Shown piece after piece: positions 32,545 through 41,303 of a stretch of DNA of 48,882 nt. The position numbers and the translations under genes are program-made. The notes beneath the pieces are model-generated. The model was not told where the DNA came from. It did no database searches and was given only the letters and a program-made list of their open reading frames with translations. How positions within the stretch are numbered: the stretch's first letter is position 1; each line of letters starts with the position of its first letter. Where the stretch lies: contig JACZUI010000001.1 of the NCBI GenBank assembly GCA_022573225.1, positions 1-48,882 of the forward strand, read 5' to 3'. Source of the DNA: Acidobacteriota bacterium (lineage in GTDB: Bacteria; Actinomycetota; Acidimicrobiia; Spongiisociales; ZC4RG35).

Positions 32545-33764
32545 TTGGTCAGTTCCAGGATCTTCTCGGCGCCGTCACGAAGGCTGTCGGCGGACACGAC
32601 GTCGAGATCGCTCTCCTCGATGATCTGGTTGCCCCGCTTCACATTCGTGCCCTCGAGCCGCACCACCAGTGGAACCTCGAGACCGACGTTCTGGACCGCC
32701 TGAACAATCCCGGTGGCGATGACGTCACAACGCATGATGCCACCGAAGATGTTGACAAAGATCCCCCTGACATTGGGATCCTGGGTGATGATCTGGAATG
32801 CCTGAGTGACCTGTTCCTCGTCTGCGCCGCCACCCACGTCGAGGAAGTTGGCCGGCTCACCGCCAACGTGCTTGATGGTATCCATGGTGGCCATGGCCAG
32901 CCCCGCGCCATTGACCATGCAGCCGATGGTCCCGTCCAGTTTGATGTAATTGAGACCAGCGTTCTTTGCGGCAACCTCTGATGGATCCTCCTCGGTCTCG
33001 TCACGCATCTCTGCGATGTCCGGGTGGCGATAGAGGGCGTTGTCGTCGAATGCCATCTTCCCGTCGAGGGCCATCACCTGATCGGCGGTAGTGATCACCA
33101 GCGGGTTGATCTCAATGAGGTCGGTGTCGAGCTCGGTGGCAGCCGTGCTCAATGCCTTGACGAACCGGGCGAAGCTACGCGCGGCATCACCGGAGATCGC
33201 GAGAACGTGGGCCAGCTCGTTGGCCTGAAAGGAGGCAAGTCCGATGGCCGGGTCGATCTCAGCTCTGACGATCTTCTCCGGAGTCTCCTCGGCCACCTTC
33301 TCGATCTCCACACCCCCCTCCGTGGAAGCCATCACGATGTTGCGGCCGGTAGCCCGATCGAGCAAGACCGCCAGATACAGCTCTCGGGCGATGTCGATTC
33401 CCTGCTCGATGTAGACACGATTGACCGTTTTGCCGTCTTCGCCAGTCTGAATCGTGACCAGGGTGGACCCGAGCATTTTCGAGGCGAGGTCACGGACTGC
33501 CTGCTCGGCCGCAGACGGCCCGCCTTCGACACCGTCTGTGATCACATTGACCCCGGACACATCCGGGTGCTCCTTGAAGGTCCCCTTGCCGCGCCCGCCG
33601 GCGTGGATCTGAGATTTGACGACCACCACTGGATTGCCCGACTCTTCGATCAGGGGCCGGACTGCGGCCACAGCCTCATCGACACTTGTGGCCATCCGCC
33701 CCATCGGGACCGGGATGCCGCGGGCGGCCATGAGCTGCTTGGCCTGGTACTCGTGGATCTTCAA
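32541..33764 (-). CDS. sucC: Succinyl-CoA ligase beta subunit
   Basis: SucC contributes the ATP-grasp nucleotide site and succinate site of the citric-acid-cycle ligase. The 407-residue product has [38 protein letters not shown] (metal ligands), [20 protein letters not shown] and [12 protein letters not shown]. The start is TTG 33764 with GAAGGG before it. It begins 15 bases after the B12-binding gene and overlaps sucD by four bases. Overall length is close to 390-400 for the family. Confidence 0.95.
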   Translation of the reverse strand: MKIHEYQAKQLMAARGIPVPMGRMATSVDEAVAAVRPLIEESGNPVVVVKSQIHAGGRGKGTFKEHPDVSGVNVITDGVEGGPSAAEQAVRDLASKMLGSTLVTIQTGEDGKTVNRVYIEQGIDIARELYLAVLLDRATGRNIVMASTEGGVEIEKVAEETPEKIVRAEIDPAIGLASFQANELAHVLAISGDAARSFARFVKALSTAATELDTDLIEINPLVITTADQVMALDGKMAFDDNALYRHPDIAEMRDETEEDPSEVAAKNAGLNYIKLDGTIGCMVNGAGLAMATMDTIKHVGGEPANFLDVGGGADEEQVTQAFQIITQDPNVRGIFVNIFGGIMRCDVIATGIVQAVQNVGLEVPLVVRLEGTNVKRGNQIIEESDLDVVSADSLRDGAEKILELTK

Positions 33765-33779
33765 TTTTTTCCCTTCTGT

Positions 33780-34175
33780 CTAAACCTTTGGTTGAACGTT
33801 GGAGTCGACCCATTCGGCGATGCCGTCAAGGGGGGCGCCGGGGGTGAAGATCTTGGCCAAACCCGCTTCTACCAGGTCGGGGATGTCGACTTCGGGTATC
33901 ACTCCCCCGCCAAACACGACGATGTCGCCCGCCTCGCGGGCCTTCAATTCATCGACAACCTGAGGGAAAAGGGTCTTGTGAGCGCCTGATAGCGAGGACA
34001 GCCCGACGGCGTCGACGTCTTCCTGGACGGCGGTCTCAGCGATCTGAGCGGGAGTCTGGTGCAGGCCCGAGTAGATCACCTCGAACCCGGCGTCGCGAAG
34101 TGTCCGGGCGATGACCTTGGCGCCGCGGTCGTGACCGTCCAGGCCGGGCTTGGCGATGAGAATTCGTCGAGGCAT
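33780..34175 (-). CDS. Stand-alone cobalamin-binding subunit (methylmalonyl-CoA mutase type)
   Basis: The 131-residue protein is a single B12-binding domain. KPGLDGHDRGAKVIARTL carries the DxHxxG motif whose histidine replaces the lower cobalt ligand. VDAVGLSSLSGAHKTLFPQV and IVVFGGGVIPEVDIPDL are the base-binding strands typical of methylmalonyl-CoA mutase C-terminal domains. A separate catalytic subunit must be encoded elsewhere. Its place directly upstream of sucC-sucD fits conversion of methylmalonyl-CoA to succinyl-CoA and then succinate. It is divergent from vapBC. Confidence 0.92.
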   Translation of the reverse strand: MPRRILIAKPGLDGHDRGAKVIARTLRDAGFEVIYSGLHQTPAQIAETAVQEDVDAVGLSSLSGAHKTLFPQVVDELKAREAGDIVVFGGGVIPEVDIPDLVEAGLAKIFTPGAPLDGIAEWVDSNVQPKV

Positions 34176-34257
34176 ACCGGCGAGGAAGGCTAGTGGGACC
34201 GGGGGGCATCAAGTCGCGCCAGGACGTTCTGCAAACGTCAATCAACAACCAGGCTCA

Positions 34258-34278
34258 ATGTATGGCACTATGTATGGC
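34258..34278 (+). promoter_or_regulatory. 9-bp direct repeat in the vapBC leader
   Basis: ATGTATGGC occurs at 34258-34266 and again at 34270-34278, a 12-base spacing close to one helical turn. If VapB starts at GTG 34279 the repeats are upstream of the coding part and could be the autoregulatory operator. If it starts earlier they encode the repeated residues MYG. Confidence 0.45.
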
Positions 34279-34506
34279 GTGAAACGCACCACGATCTATC
34301 TGCCCGATGACCTCAAGAAGGCCATCAAACGGGAGGCCTCTCGACGCGGCATGACTCAGGCGGAGATCATCAGAGAGGCTGTCGGCACCCATCTCAAGTT
34401 GTCAGAGCCTCCGAAGCTCGACCTCCCACTGTTTGACGAGCCGCTCGGCTTCGACCTCGCCGGGCGAGTCGACGAGCTTCTCGAAGGAATGGGAGAGGAC
34501 CGTTGA
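34258..34506 (+). CDS. vapB: VapB-type ribbon-helix-helix antitoxin
   Basis: The product of about 82 residues has VKRTTIYLPDDLKKAIKREA, then RRGMTQAEIIREAVGTHL, a clear ribbon-helix-helix DNA-binding domain. An acidic tail (LPLFDEPLGFDLAGRVDELL) would wrap the toxin. Starts are possible at ATG 34258, ATG 34270 and GTG 34279; the last would begin at the conserved KRTTIYLP. Its stop overlaps the toxin TTG start, the usual coupling for VapBC. The complex is expected to repress its own promoter. Confidence 0.88.
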   Translation: MYGTMYGVKRTTIYLPDDLKKAIKREASRRGMTQAEIIREAVGTHLKLSEPPKLDLPLFDEPLGFDLAGRVDELLEGMGEDR

Positions 34507-34919
34507 TTTGTGACACCAGCGGGTTGCTCGCGAGCCTCTGGCCCGAACAACCCGAGAGCGAGGCGTGTATAGCGGCGATCGAATCGGCCGATCGGCGTGT
34601 CATTTCGCCGCTAGTCCTAACTGAGCTCAACTACCTCATCGGTAGACGAGTTGGCGAGACAGAGGCAAGCAAGGCCATACAGATATTCGCTGCCGGTGAC
34701 TTCGAACTGGCTTCACTCAACTGGACTGACATCTCCACCGCCCTAGACGTCGTGAACAACTACCGGGATCTTCGAATCGGGCTGGTCGACGCTTCGTTGG
34801 TGGTCTTAGCCAAGCGGTATCGAACCGACGAGATCCTCACCCTCGACCAACGGCATTTTCGGGCGATCAGATCGTTGTCCGGCCGGCCGTTCAAGCTCCT
34901 CCCGTTCGACGCCGACTGA
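34503..34919 (+). CDS. vapC: VapC-type PIN-domain ribonuclease toxin
   Basis: The 138-residue product has the PIN acidic set: Asp4 in ICDTSGLL, Glu41 in VLTELNYLIG, Asp96 in GLVDASLVVLA and Asp115 in LTLDQRHF. VapC toxins cleave tRNA or rRNA when released from VapB. It starts at TTG 34503, overlapping the vapB stop. The reading frame is intact, unlike the PIN gene at 22116. Confidence 0.9.
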   Translation: MICDTSGLLASLWPEQPESEACIAAIESADRRVISPLVLTELNYLIGRRVGETEASKAIQIFAAGDFELASLNWTDISTALDVVNNYRDLRIGLVDASLVVLAKRYRTDEILTLDQRHFRAIRSLSGRPFKLLPFDAD

Positions 34920-34994
34920 GGGGCTCCCCGGGCACTCAGTCCGACAGTTATGGCTAGGCGTTCTGTTACAGAACCTTGCCACACCGCCATCCCC

Positions 34995-35000
34995 TACGCT
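34995..35000 (+). promoter_or_regulatory. Probable -10 box of leaderless transaldolase mRNA
   Basis: TACGCT lies six bases before the transaldolase ATG at 35007, leaving no room for a ribosome site. The spacing predicts transcription starting at or next to the ATG. The -35 region is weak; TTGCCA is present but only 13 bases away. Confidence 0.5.
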
Positions 35001-35006
35001 TGGGTC

Positions 35007-36104
35007 ATGACATCTTCGAACCTCCGTGGTCTGGCCAAGGCCGGCGTGTCGATCTGGTCGGATCAGATCTCCAAGGCCATGCTCGACTCGGGCGAGCTGG
35101 CCCAACGAGTAGAGCGCGACGCCGTTACGGGCGTAACCTCGAACCCCACGATCTTCGCCGGGGCCATCGTCGGATCGTCCGACTACGACCAACAGCTCCA
35201 TGATCTCAAGTCGGCCGGCACCCCGACCGAGGAGATCGTCAAGAGCCTGATGGCCGAGGACATCAGCCGGGCGTGTGACGTGCTGATGCCGATCCATCAC
35301 AAGACCGACGGCAAGGACGGATTCGTCTCAGTCGAGGTCTCTCCGACTCTGGCCTCCGACACCGAAGCCACGGTGGCGGAAGCCCGAGATTGGGTGAAGC
35401 AGATAGACCGGCGCAACCTGTTGGTAAAGGTTCCGGCGACACCGGAAGGAATCCCGTCAATCAAGCGGCTGATCGGCGAGGGGATCTCGGTGAACGTCAC
35501 CTTGATCTTCTCTCTGGAGCGGTACGGCGAGGTAATCGACGCCTATCTGGGCGGCCTGGAGGCCTATCACGAGGTTGGTGGGAATCTCTCCACCGTGGCG
35601 TCCGTTGCGTCGTTCTTCGTATCTCGATTCGACTCCGAGGTCGATCGGCGACTCGACGCCATCGACAGCTCCGAGGCCTCCGAGCTGAAGGGAGTAACCG
35701 CCGTGGCGAACGCGCGTGTCGCCTACGGGCAATTCGTCAACGAGTTCGCATCGACACGCTACGGCATGCTCGCCGCCAAAGGCGCCCGGCCCCAGCGCCC
35801 TCTTTGGGCCTCGACATCGACCAAGAATCCCGACTACAACGATCTTCTCTATGTGGAAGGGCTGGTGGCGTCAAACACGGTCAACACCATGCCGCTGGGA
35901 ACCATCGACGGCTATCAAGACCATGGTGATCCTGCGCCGAAAGCGTTCTCCAAGTTCGACATCATCAAGGCCAGGGAGGACCTCGATCGGCTCGATCGAG
36001 TCGGGATCGACTACGCCGACGTCGTGAACACCCTGGAACGGGAGGGTGTCGAGAAGTTCGTCGCGAGTTGGATGGAATTGCTCGAAGGAGTGGAGAGCGC
36101 CTGA
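35007..36104 (+). CDS. tal: Transaldolase
   Basis: Transaldolase moves a dihydroxyacetone unit between sugar phosphates in the pentose phosphate pathway. The 365-residue product has GVSIWSDQISKAML, GVTSNPTIFAGAI (the N-terminal signature), Lys141 in NLLVKVPATPEGI as the Schiff-base lysine, and RPLWASTSTKNPDY with DLLYVEGLVASNTVNTMP. The length matches the actinobacterial type. The ATG at 35007 was chosen over the upstream frame, which has no support. A membrane protein gene follows after 24 bases with its own -10-like box. Confidence 0.96.
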   Translation: MTSSNLRGLAKAGVSIWSDQISKAMLDSGELAQRVERDAVTGVTSNPTIFAGAIVGSSDYDQQLHDLKSAGTPTEEIVKSLMAEDISRACDVLMPIHHKTDGKDGFVSVEVSPTLASDTEATVAEARDWVKQIDRRNLLVKVPATPEGIPSIKRLIGEGISVNVTLIFSLERYGEVIDAYLGGLEAYHEVGGNLSTVASVASFFVSRFDSEVDRRLDAIDSSEASELKGVTAVANARVAYGQFVNEFASTRYGMLAAKGARPQRPLWASTSTKNPDYNDLLYVEGLVASNTVNTMPLGTIDGYQDHGDPAPKAFSKFDIIKAREDLDRLDRVGIDYADVVNTLEREGVEKFVASWMELLEGVESA

Positions 36105-36114
36105 GCGAGACCGG

Positions 36115-36120
36115 TAACGT
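36115..36120 (+). promoter_or_regulatory. Possible -10 box within a short inverted repeat
   Basis: TAACGT lies eight bases before the ATG at 36129. It is inside the inverted repeat CCGGT...ACCGG (36111-36125), so a regulator could cover the promoter. There is no clear ribosome site, so a leaderless start is plausible. Confidence 0.35.
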
Positions 36121-36128
36121 CACCGGCC

Positions 36129-36833
36129 ATGACAAATCAGCAAGACGACAAACTCATCCTCGGTTCATCCGACCGGGTCGAGCTGGTAGCGACAATCATC
36201 ATGGCACTTGCTGCCATATTCACTGCCTGGGCGGCCTTTCAGAGCGCCAAATGGAGTGGTGAGCAGGCGACGTCGTTCAGCAGAGCCGGTGCTACCCGAA
36301 CCGAGTCGACCCGGTTCGACACCAGAGCGGGCCAGCAGACGGGTGTTGACGTTGCGATATTCATCAGTTGGCTTGATGCGTTAAACACAGACGCCAGGGA
36401 AGGACTCATCGAAATCGGCACTGGCGAGGTGTACCAGCCGACTGACGGGACCCTTTCGGGATTTCTCTTCGAGAGAGTGAGAGAGGAGTTCAGACCCGCC
36501 TTCGACGCATGGCTCGTGCTATTCGCGGAGGATTCGGAGGCTGCCCCCGCCACTCCCTTCGCAATGGATGAGTACGTCCTCGCCAACACACTGGAGGCGC
36601 AGCGTCTCGAGGTGGAAGCCGATCAATTCGCCACGGAAGCCGGAGTAGCCAACGAGACCTCAGACCAATACGTGCTCACGGTGGTGGCTTTTGCGCTTGT
36701 CCTCTTCTTTGGAGGGGTGAGCTCCAAGCTGAATTCCAGACGGAACGGCAACCTGGCGCTGGGAGTTGCGACTTTTCTCTTTGTCGGCGCCACGCTTGTT
36801 ATTTTCAGCCTTCCCAAAATCCTGCCGTTCTAG
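36129..36833 (+). CDS. Membrane protein of unknown function, three helices
   Basis: The 234-residue product has one N-terminal helix (VELVATIIMALAAIFTAWAAF), a soluble middle of about 140 residues that is helical and acidic, and two adjacent helices near the C-terminus (YVLTVVAFALVLFFGGVSS; LALGVATFLFVGATLVIF). The segment FQSAKWSGEQATSFSRAGATR after the first helix recalls DUF4337-like proteins. No catalytic motif is visible. Confidence 0.72.
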   Translation: MTNQQDDKLILGSSDRVELVATIIMALAAIFTAWAAFQSAKWSGEQATSFSRAGATRTESTRFDTRAGQQTGVDVAIFISWLDALNTDAREGLIEIGTGEVYQPTDGTLSGFLFERVREEFRPAFDAWLVLFAEDSEAAPATPFAMDEYVLANTLEAQRLEVEADQFATEAGVANETSDQYVLTVVAFALVLFFGGVSSKLNSRRNGNLALGVATFLFVGATLVIFSLPKILPF

Positions 36834-36855
36834 ACGAGCCCGGTTGAACTAGCAC

Positions 36856-36871
36856 CTCTATATATGTAGAG
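36856..36871 (+). promoter_or_regulatory. Palindromic operator candidate upstream of the PadR gene
   Basis: CTCTA and TAGAG flank TATATG, giving a 16-base palindrome-like site nine bases before the PadR ATG, in an AT-rich patch that also contains -10-like sequence. PadR repressors commonly bind such sites in their own promoter, so autoregulation is likely. Confidence 0.55.
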
Positions 36872-36879
36872 TTAACAGG

Positions 36880-37194
36880 ATGGAAGGTCGACGCCCATCT
36901 TCTCAAACGGCCGCAGCCCTCTCCGCCTTCCTCGAGAGACCGGGCGAGTGGCTCTACGGCTACGACCTGAGTAAACAACTTGGGCTGTCGTCGGGAACCC
37001 TCTATCCGATCCTGATGCGGCTCGGCGACCGGGGTTATCTGGAGACCGAGTGGAAGAAGCCCGCCAAGGATGGAAGGCCTCCACGTCACATGTATCGCCT
37101 GACCGCAGCCGGCCGAGTCTGGGCTACCGAGGCTCTCAGCAAGTTCACGACGGCCTCCAATCCCCTGCCTCAACCCCTGGGAGAACCAGGGTGA
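36880..37194 (+). CDS. PadR-family transcriptional regulator
   Basis: The 104-residue product is a short winged-helix PadR protein: WLYGYDLSKQLGLSSGTLYP (recognition helix), ILMRLGDRGYLE, then RPPRHMYRLTAAGRVWATEA (wing). It lacks the long C-terminal dimerisation helix of larger PadR proteins. Its stop overlaps the GTG of the following membrane protein, which is probably its partner or target. Confidence 0.9.
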   Translation: MEGRRPSSQTAAALSAFLERPGEWLYGYDLSKQLGLSSGTLYPILMRLGDRGYLETEWKKPAKDGRPPRHMYRLTAAGRVWATEALSKFTTASNPLPQPLGEPG

Positions 37195-37790
37195 AACGTC
37201 ATTGGGGTCAGACCCTCGCACGCTGGAGTCGGTTCTTGGTGCTTCTGGCTCCCTCGTCCCGAAGGGAGTGGGCGTGGGCATGGGCGTCTGAGCTGGAAGA
37301 GATCCCAGGGGCTTTGGCTGCCGTGCGATGGATGCTGGGAGGAGTCCGGGTCGTCGCCCGGGGATGGATCGAATCAGGAGGAGAACACATTATGAAAACC
37401 GTGTTGTTGACACTTTCGGTTATCAACGGACTGATGGGATTCGCGCTCATCGGACTATTCATCATCACCGATGACACACCACTGGTTGTGGTGGCCCTCG
37501 GCGTCGGGCTCCTGATCCAGGCGGGTTTTGTGTTGGCTTACCTGTCGGGTGTCTTGGAAGCTCTCGAGCCATGGTCGCTGAGGGCGATCCTGGTCGGCGA
37601 GACAGTTGCGCTTCTCGTGGGCTTCTTCGGCTTTGTTTCCTCGGCGCTCTACAACATCAATCCGCCCGGCGGCGACTATGAATACGGGCCCCTCGCAGTG
37701 GCCGCACTCATCGGGTTCCACGCCGTCGTTGCATTGTGGGTCTTTGCCATACCCAAGCAAGCCGAACGCATCCACGCACCCCAACCCTGA
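37191..37790 (+). CDS. PadR-linked membrane protein
   Basis: The 199-residue product has an N-terminal region (SRREWAWAWASELEEIPG, then AVRWMLGGVRVV) typical of small proteins encoded behind PadR genes. Four membrane helices follow (VLLTLSVINGLMGFALIGLF onward). The GTG at 37191 overlaps the PadR stop. A very strong Shine-Dalgarno (AGGAGGAG) precedes an in-frame ATG at 37392, so a second, shorter product of 132 residues containing only the membrane part may be made. Confidence 0.75.
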   Translation: MKRHWGQTLARWSRFLVLLAPSSRREWAWAWASELEEIPGALAAVRWMLGGVRVVARGWIESGGEHIMKTVLLTLSVINGLMGFALIGLFIITDDTPLVVVALGVGLLIQAGFVLAYLSGVLEALEPWSLRAILVGETVALLVGFFGFVSSALYNINPPGGDYEYGPLAVAALIGFHAVVALWVFAIPKQAERIHAPQP

Positions 37791-37799
37791 GCGCCCCAG

Positions 37800-38074
37800 T
37801 AGTAGGTAGCCTCGCCGAGCACCCACTCCACGGTTCGCCCGGCCCGACGCAGCCGGGTCTCCGACTTCTTGGCCTCGCTGACCTAGTTGACGTGCTCTCG
37901 CTGATGGGAGTAGCTGAGTTTCTCGAAGGCACTCCTGGCCTCCGGGCTTGACCCGAACGCAGCCTCCAACTCAACCGGGATCGTCACCTTCCGCTCCCCG
38001 TCATCCCGCTCGACTGTCACTTCCAGGGACTCGCCGCCGACCATTCCCAGCTCATCGCGGAGAAGCCTCCTCAA
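37800..38074 (-). pseudogene. Remnant of YdeI/OmdA-type protein, interrupted by TAG
   Basis: A frame from TTG 38074 encodes RDELGMVGGESLEVTVERDD, then TIPVELEAAFGSSPEARSAF and SYSHQREHVN, followed by a TAG. The same frame continues after the stop with VSEAKKSETRLRRAGRTVEW, which completes the OmdA consensus (SHxREYVxWIxEAKxxETRxRR). The TAG stands exactly where the family has a tryptophan, so TGG-to-TAG is the simplest explanation. The N-terminal DUF1905 domain usual for YdeI proteins is missing. The remnant begins 18 bases after the pcrA stop. Confidence 0.75.
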
Positions 38075-38092
38075 TGGTCGCCTCGAGACGGA

Positions 38093-40321
38093 TTACGCCT
38101 TCTCCAGCGGCGCCCAGGCGAGGAGCAGCCTTTTCTTGCCCTGAGTGTCGAACATGACCTCGGCCTCGGCGCGATCACCTGCTCCGACGATCTCGCGCAC
38201 TGTTCCCAGCCCCCACTTGTCATGTCGAATCCTGTCCCCAGGCCCGATCTGATCTGGATCGACAGTCATCCGGGGACCGGAACTCGCAGCCTTTTCTGAT
38301 TGGGATCTTCGCGTGCGTCTCGGGGCTTTCTTCAAGAGAGCTTCCGGCACCTCGTTGAAGAACCGGGATGGAGGGTTGTAGTTGGATCCTCCGAAAAGCA
38401 TCCTGCTCCAAGCCGAGGTGAGATAGAGGTGATCCTGCGCCCGCGTAATGCCGACATAGGCCAGCCTCCGCTCCTCTTCCAGCTCGGCTGGGTCTCCCAG
38501 TGAACGCATATGAGGGAAGATCCCATCTTCCATGCCGACGATGAAAACCGCGGGAAACTCGAGTCCCTTTGCGGTGTGCAAGGTCATCAACGTCACCGCT
38601 CCGGCGCCCTCGTCCCACTCGTCAATGTCCGCCACAAGAGCGGTTGACTCCAGGAAGATCTCGAGACGACGGGAATTGTCGAGGAGGTCGAACTCCTCGT
38701 CACCGATCACCGCACCCTCGTTGAAGCTCTCGAACTCGGCGGCTACTCCGGCCAGCTCCTTGAGGTTCTCGACCCGGCCCATGGCCTCGATTGTCCTCTC
38801 TGATTCGTAGGTCGAGACCATCCCGGTGTAATCCAATACGGCAGTTACCACAGCCTCGACTCCGTCCGAAGCGGCCTTCTCCCTCAGCATTTCGATCAAA
38901 GCGACGAACTCGCCAACGGCCGCCTGAGCACGAGAATTCAACTGGTGGATCTCAGAAACCCGGGTGAGGCTCTCGAAGAAGGGGATGCGGTGCGACTGGC
39001 TGAATCGATCCAGGTGGGCCAGGGTGGTGTTGCCGATACCCCGCCTCGGCTCGTTGATGACCCTCTTGGCGGATATCTCATCATCCGGGTTGGCGATCAG
39101 ACGCAGATAGGCAACCGCGTCCTTGATCTCCTTCCGGTCGTAGAACTTGACCGATCCCACCACGCTGTAGGGAACACCGCGTCTCACAAACACGTCCTCT
39201 ATCACCCGCGACATCGCGTTGGTCCGGTAGAAGACCGCGATGTCAGAGAGGTTGTAACCCATCGACTTGAGCCTCTCGACCTCATCGACGACGTAGCCCG
39301 CTTCGTCGTGCTCATCCTCGGCCTCATACCTGATGATCGGGTCGCCTCGGCCACGGTCAGACCAGAGGTTCTTCGGAGTCCGTTTCGTGTTCTTGGAGAT
39401 GATCGAGTTGGCCGCCTCGAGAATGACTTCGGTTGATCGATAGTTCTGGTCGAGCACCACCACACGAGCGTCGGGATAGTCCTTCTCGAAATCCCGAATG
39501 TTCCGGATATCGGCACCGCGAAACTTGTAGATCGACTGATCCGAGTCGCCAACCACACATAGGTTGCGATGAACTGCGGTCAGCTGCTTCACGAACATGT
39601 ATTGGGCCCGATTGGTGTCCTGGTACTCATCGACGAGGACATAGCGGAAACGGCTCTGATAGTGGGCCAGGACTTCGGGGAAGGCGGCGAACAACTCGAC
39701 TGTGACCATGAGGAGGTCGTCGAAGTCCATTGCCGAGGCCTCGATGAGCCGCTGCTGGTAGAGCCGATAGATATCGGACACCTGCTCGTGGAAAAAGCCG
39801 TCGCCCTGATCGGCAAACGACTCGAAATCAACAAGCTCGCTCTTCGCCTTCGAGATGGCCCCCCTCATCGCCTTGGGCGGGAACCGTTTGGTGTCGAGGT
39901 CGAGATCCTTGACTACCAGGTTGAGAAGCCGGATGGAGTCGGCGTCGTCGTAAATGGTGAAACCTGACCGATAACCGAGACGGGTGGCTTCCCGCCTCAA
40001 GATGCGAACACAGGAGGAATGGAAGGTCGATATCCACATCGATCGAACCATCCCGCCCAGGAGATGACTCACCCTTTCCTTCATCTCGTTGGCGGCCTTG
40101 TTGGTGAACGTGATCGCGAGGATCGACTCCGCGGGTACATGGAGATCGCGGATCAGATGGGCAATGCGATAGGTGAGAACCCGGGTTTTCCCCGATCCGG
40201 CGCCGGCCACCACCAGAATCGGTCCCTCGGTGGCAGCCACAGCCTCACGCTGGGTGGGGTTGAGATCGGCGAACAGAGGTGACTCGGCCGGTACGTCGTC
40301 TAGAAACCACTCAGCCTGCAT
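38093..40321 (-). CDS. pcrA: ATP-dependent DNA helicase PcrA/UvrD
   Basis: This is a superfamily 1A 3'-5' helicase for repair and replication restart. The 742-residue product has LNPTQREAV (Q motif), AGAGSGKT (39-46, Walker A), ILAITFTNKAANEMKERV, VDEYQDTN (Walker B), VVGDSDQSIYKFRGAD, VLDQNYRST and VTLMTLHTAKGLEFPAVFIV. The C-terminal KWGLGTVREIVGAGDRAEAE is the Tudor-like RNA-polymerase interaction domain of PcrA/UvrD. It ends just before the YdeI remnant. Confidence 0.97.
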   Translation of the reverse strand: MQAEWFLDDVPAESPLFADLNPTQREAVAATEGPILVVAGAGSGKTRVLTYRIAHLIRDLHVPAESILAITFTNKAANEMKERVSHLLGGMVRSMWISTFHSSCVRILRREATRLGYRSGFTIYDDADSIRLLNLVVKDLDLDTKRFPPKAMRGAISKAKSELVDFESFADQGDGFFHEQVSDIYRLYQQRLIEASAMDFDDLLMVTVELFAAFPEVLAHYQSRFRYVLVDEYQDTNRAQYMFVKQLTAVHRNLCVVGDSDQSIYKFRGADIRNIRDFEKDYPDARVVVLDQNYRSTEVILEAANSIISKNTKRTPKNLWSDRGRGDPIIRYEAEDEHDEAGYVVDEVERLKSMGYNLSDIAVFYRTNAMSRVIEDVFVRRGVPYSVVGSVKFYDRKEIKDAVAYLRLIANPDDEISAKRVINEPRRGIGNTTLAHLDRFSQSHRIPFFESLTRVSEIHQLNSRAQAAVGEFVALIEMLREKAASDGVEAVVTAVLDYTGMVSTYESERTIEAMGRVENLKELAGVAAEFESFNEGAVIGDEEFDLLDNSRRLEIFLESTALVADIDEWDEGAGAVTLMTLHTAKGLEFPAVFIVGMEDGIFPHMRSLGDPAELEEERRLAYVGITRAQDHLYLTSAWSRMLFGGSNYNPPSRFFNEVPEALLKKAPRRTRRSQSEKAASSGPRMTVDPDQIGPGDRIRHDKWGLGTVREIVGAGDRAEAEVMFDTQGKKRLLLAWAPLEKA

Positions 40322-40369
40322 CTGCGGGCCATGGTACCGGCAGCCGGCGACGAAATCACAAAGGTGTTA

Positions 40370-41278
40370 TCAGCCGACGGAAACGGTGGGCGACTCCACT
40401 TCGACCACAGCCGAAGCCATCGGGTCATCCGAGCCTGCGCCATCCTCCTCGGCGGCGACCGAGCGGAGGCGTAAGGGCAGCGAGTAGCAAAAACGGGCCC
40501 CGGTCGGGAAGCGCCGCTCGTACCAGACTTCCCCGTCCATTGCCCGTGCCAGCCTTCTCGCGATGGGCAGCCCCAACCCGATTCCGGTGGCCTCACGGGC
40601 ATCACCCTTGGAAATCTGCTCGAAGTTCTCAAAGACTCTCTGGGTCTCTTCGTCAGGAACACCTGGTCCGTTGTCCGAGATGATGATGAGGTACTGATCT
40701 CCCATAACGAAACCTTCCACCATGATCTGGTCGCCCCCGTACTTTCGGGCATTTTCCATCAGGTTTCGAATGACTTGCTGAACACGGCGTCGATCGGCAT
40801 TGACCCGAACTCCGTCGGGGAGCGACACCAGCGAGGTCTTCCTTCCCCCGTTGGGGAATACCATCTTGGCCACATCCTCGATGAGGTCGCCCAAGTCGAA
40901 CAGCTCGTTGTGGAAACGCATCCGAGCGGCCTCGAGACGAGGGATCACCAACACGTCTTCGACCAGGTCGCCTAGATAGATGGCCTGACGGTCGATGATG
41001 GAGAGGAATTCGTCGACTTCCTCTCGAGGGAGCTCTTTCCATGACTGAACCAGGGTGTCGGCGAACCCTGCGATCGATGTCAATGGGGTTCGGAGCTCAT
41101 GGCTGACCATCGCCACAAAGTCGTTCTTGATGCTGTGCGCCTCCTCGGAAAGGCGACGTACCTCCCGTTCCCGTTCGCGCCCGTGAGAGGTGATCGAGAA
41201 CGCCCAGAGGACGCCCGCAATCCCCACCAGGGGAAGTATGTACGTCAGAACTTCCGGAATGCGCGGTAAACCAAGCAT
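40370..41278 (-). CDS. Membrane sensor histidine kinase
   Basis: The 302-residue product has one N-terminal membrane helix (TYILPLVGIAGVLWAFSI), a short linker, and a HisKA domain with His60 in VAMVSHELRTPLTSIAG. The HATPase domain has IRNLMENARKYGG (N box), SDNGPGVP (G1) and GIGLGLPIARRLA (G2). There is no extracellular sensor domain, so it probably senses within the membrane or through a partner. No response regulator gene adjoins, apart from the receiver domain fused to the upstream CheA-like protein. Its ATG follows a GATAAT box by nine bases. Confidence 0.92.
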   Translation of the reverse strand: MLGLPRIPEVLTYILPLVGIAGVLWAFSITSHGREREREVRRLSEEAHSIKNDFVAMVSHELRTPLTSIAGFADTLVQSWKELPREEVDEFLSIIDRQAIYLGDLVEDVLVIPRLEAARMRFHNELFDLGDLIEDVAKMVFPNGGRKTSLVSLPDGVRVNADRRRVQQVIRNLMENARKYGGDQIMVEGFVMGDQYLIIISDNGPGVPDEETQRVFENFEQISKGDAREATGIGLGLPIARRLARAMDGEVWYERRFPTGARFCYSLPLRLRSVAAEEDGAGSDDPMASAVVEVESPTVSVG

Positions 41279-41287
41279 GTACTTGTG

Positions 41288-41303
41288 ATTATCGGGTCGA
41301 TAA
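41288..41303 (-). promoter_or_regulatory. Promoter/operator candidate for the histidine kinase gene
   Basis: On the minus strand GATAAT (41293-41288) is a near-consensus -10 box nine bases before the ATG at 41278. It sits in the hairpin-capable inverted repeat TTATCG-ACC-CGATAA (41289-41303 region). A leaderless or short-leader transcript with a regulator site over the -10 box is likely. Confidence 0.5.

Noticed and set aside
33024-33989. 321-codon plus-strand frame
   Set aside because: Antisense to sucC and the B12-binding gene; no recognisable domain.
34176-34205. CTAGTGG near 34190 as a third copy of the repeat element
   Set aside because: Only seven bases match, and the following sequence diverges from both copies.
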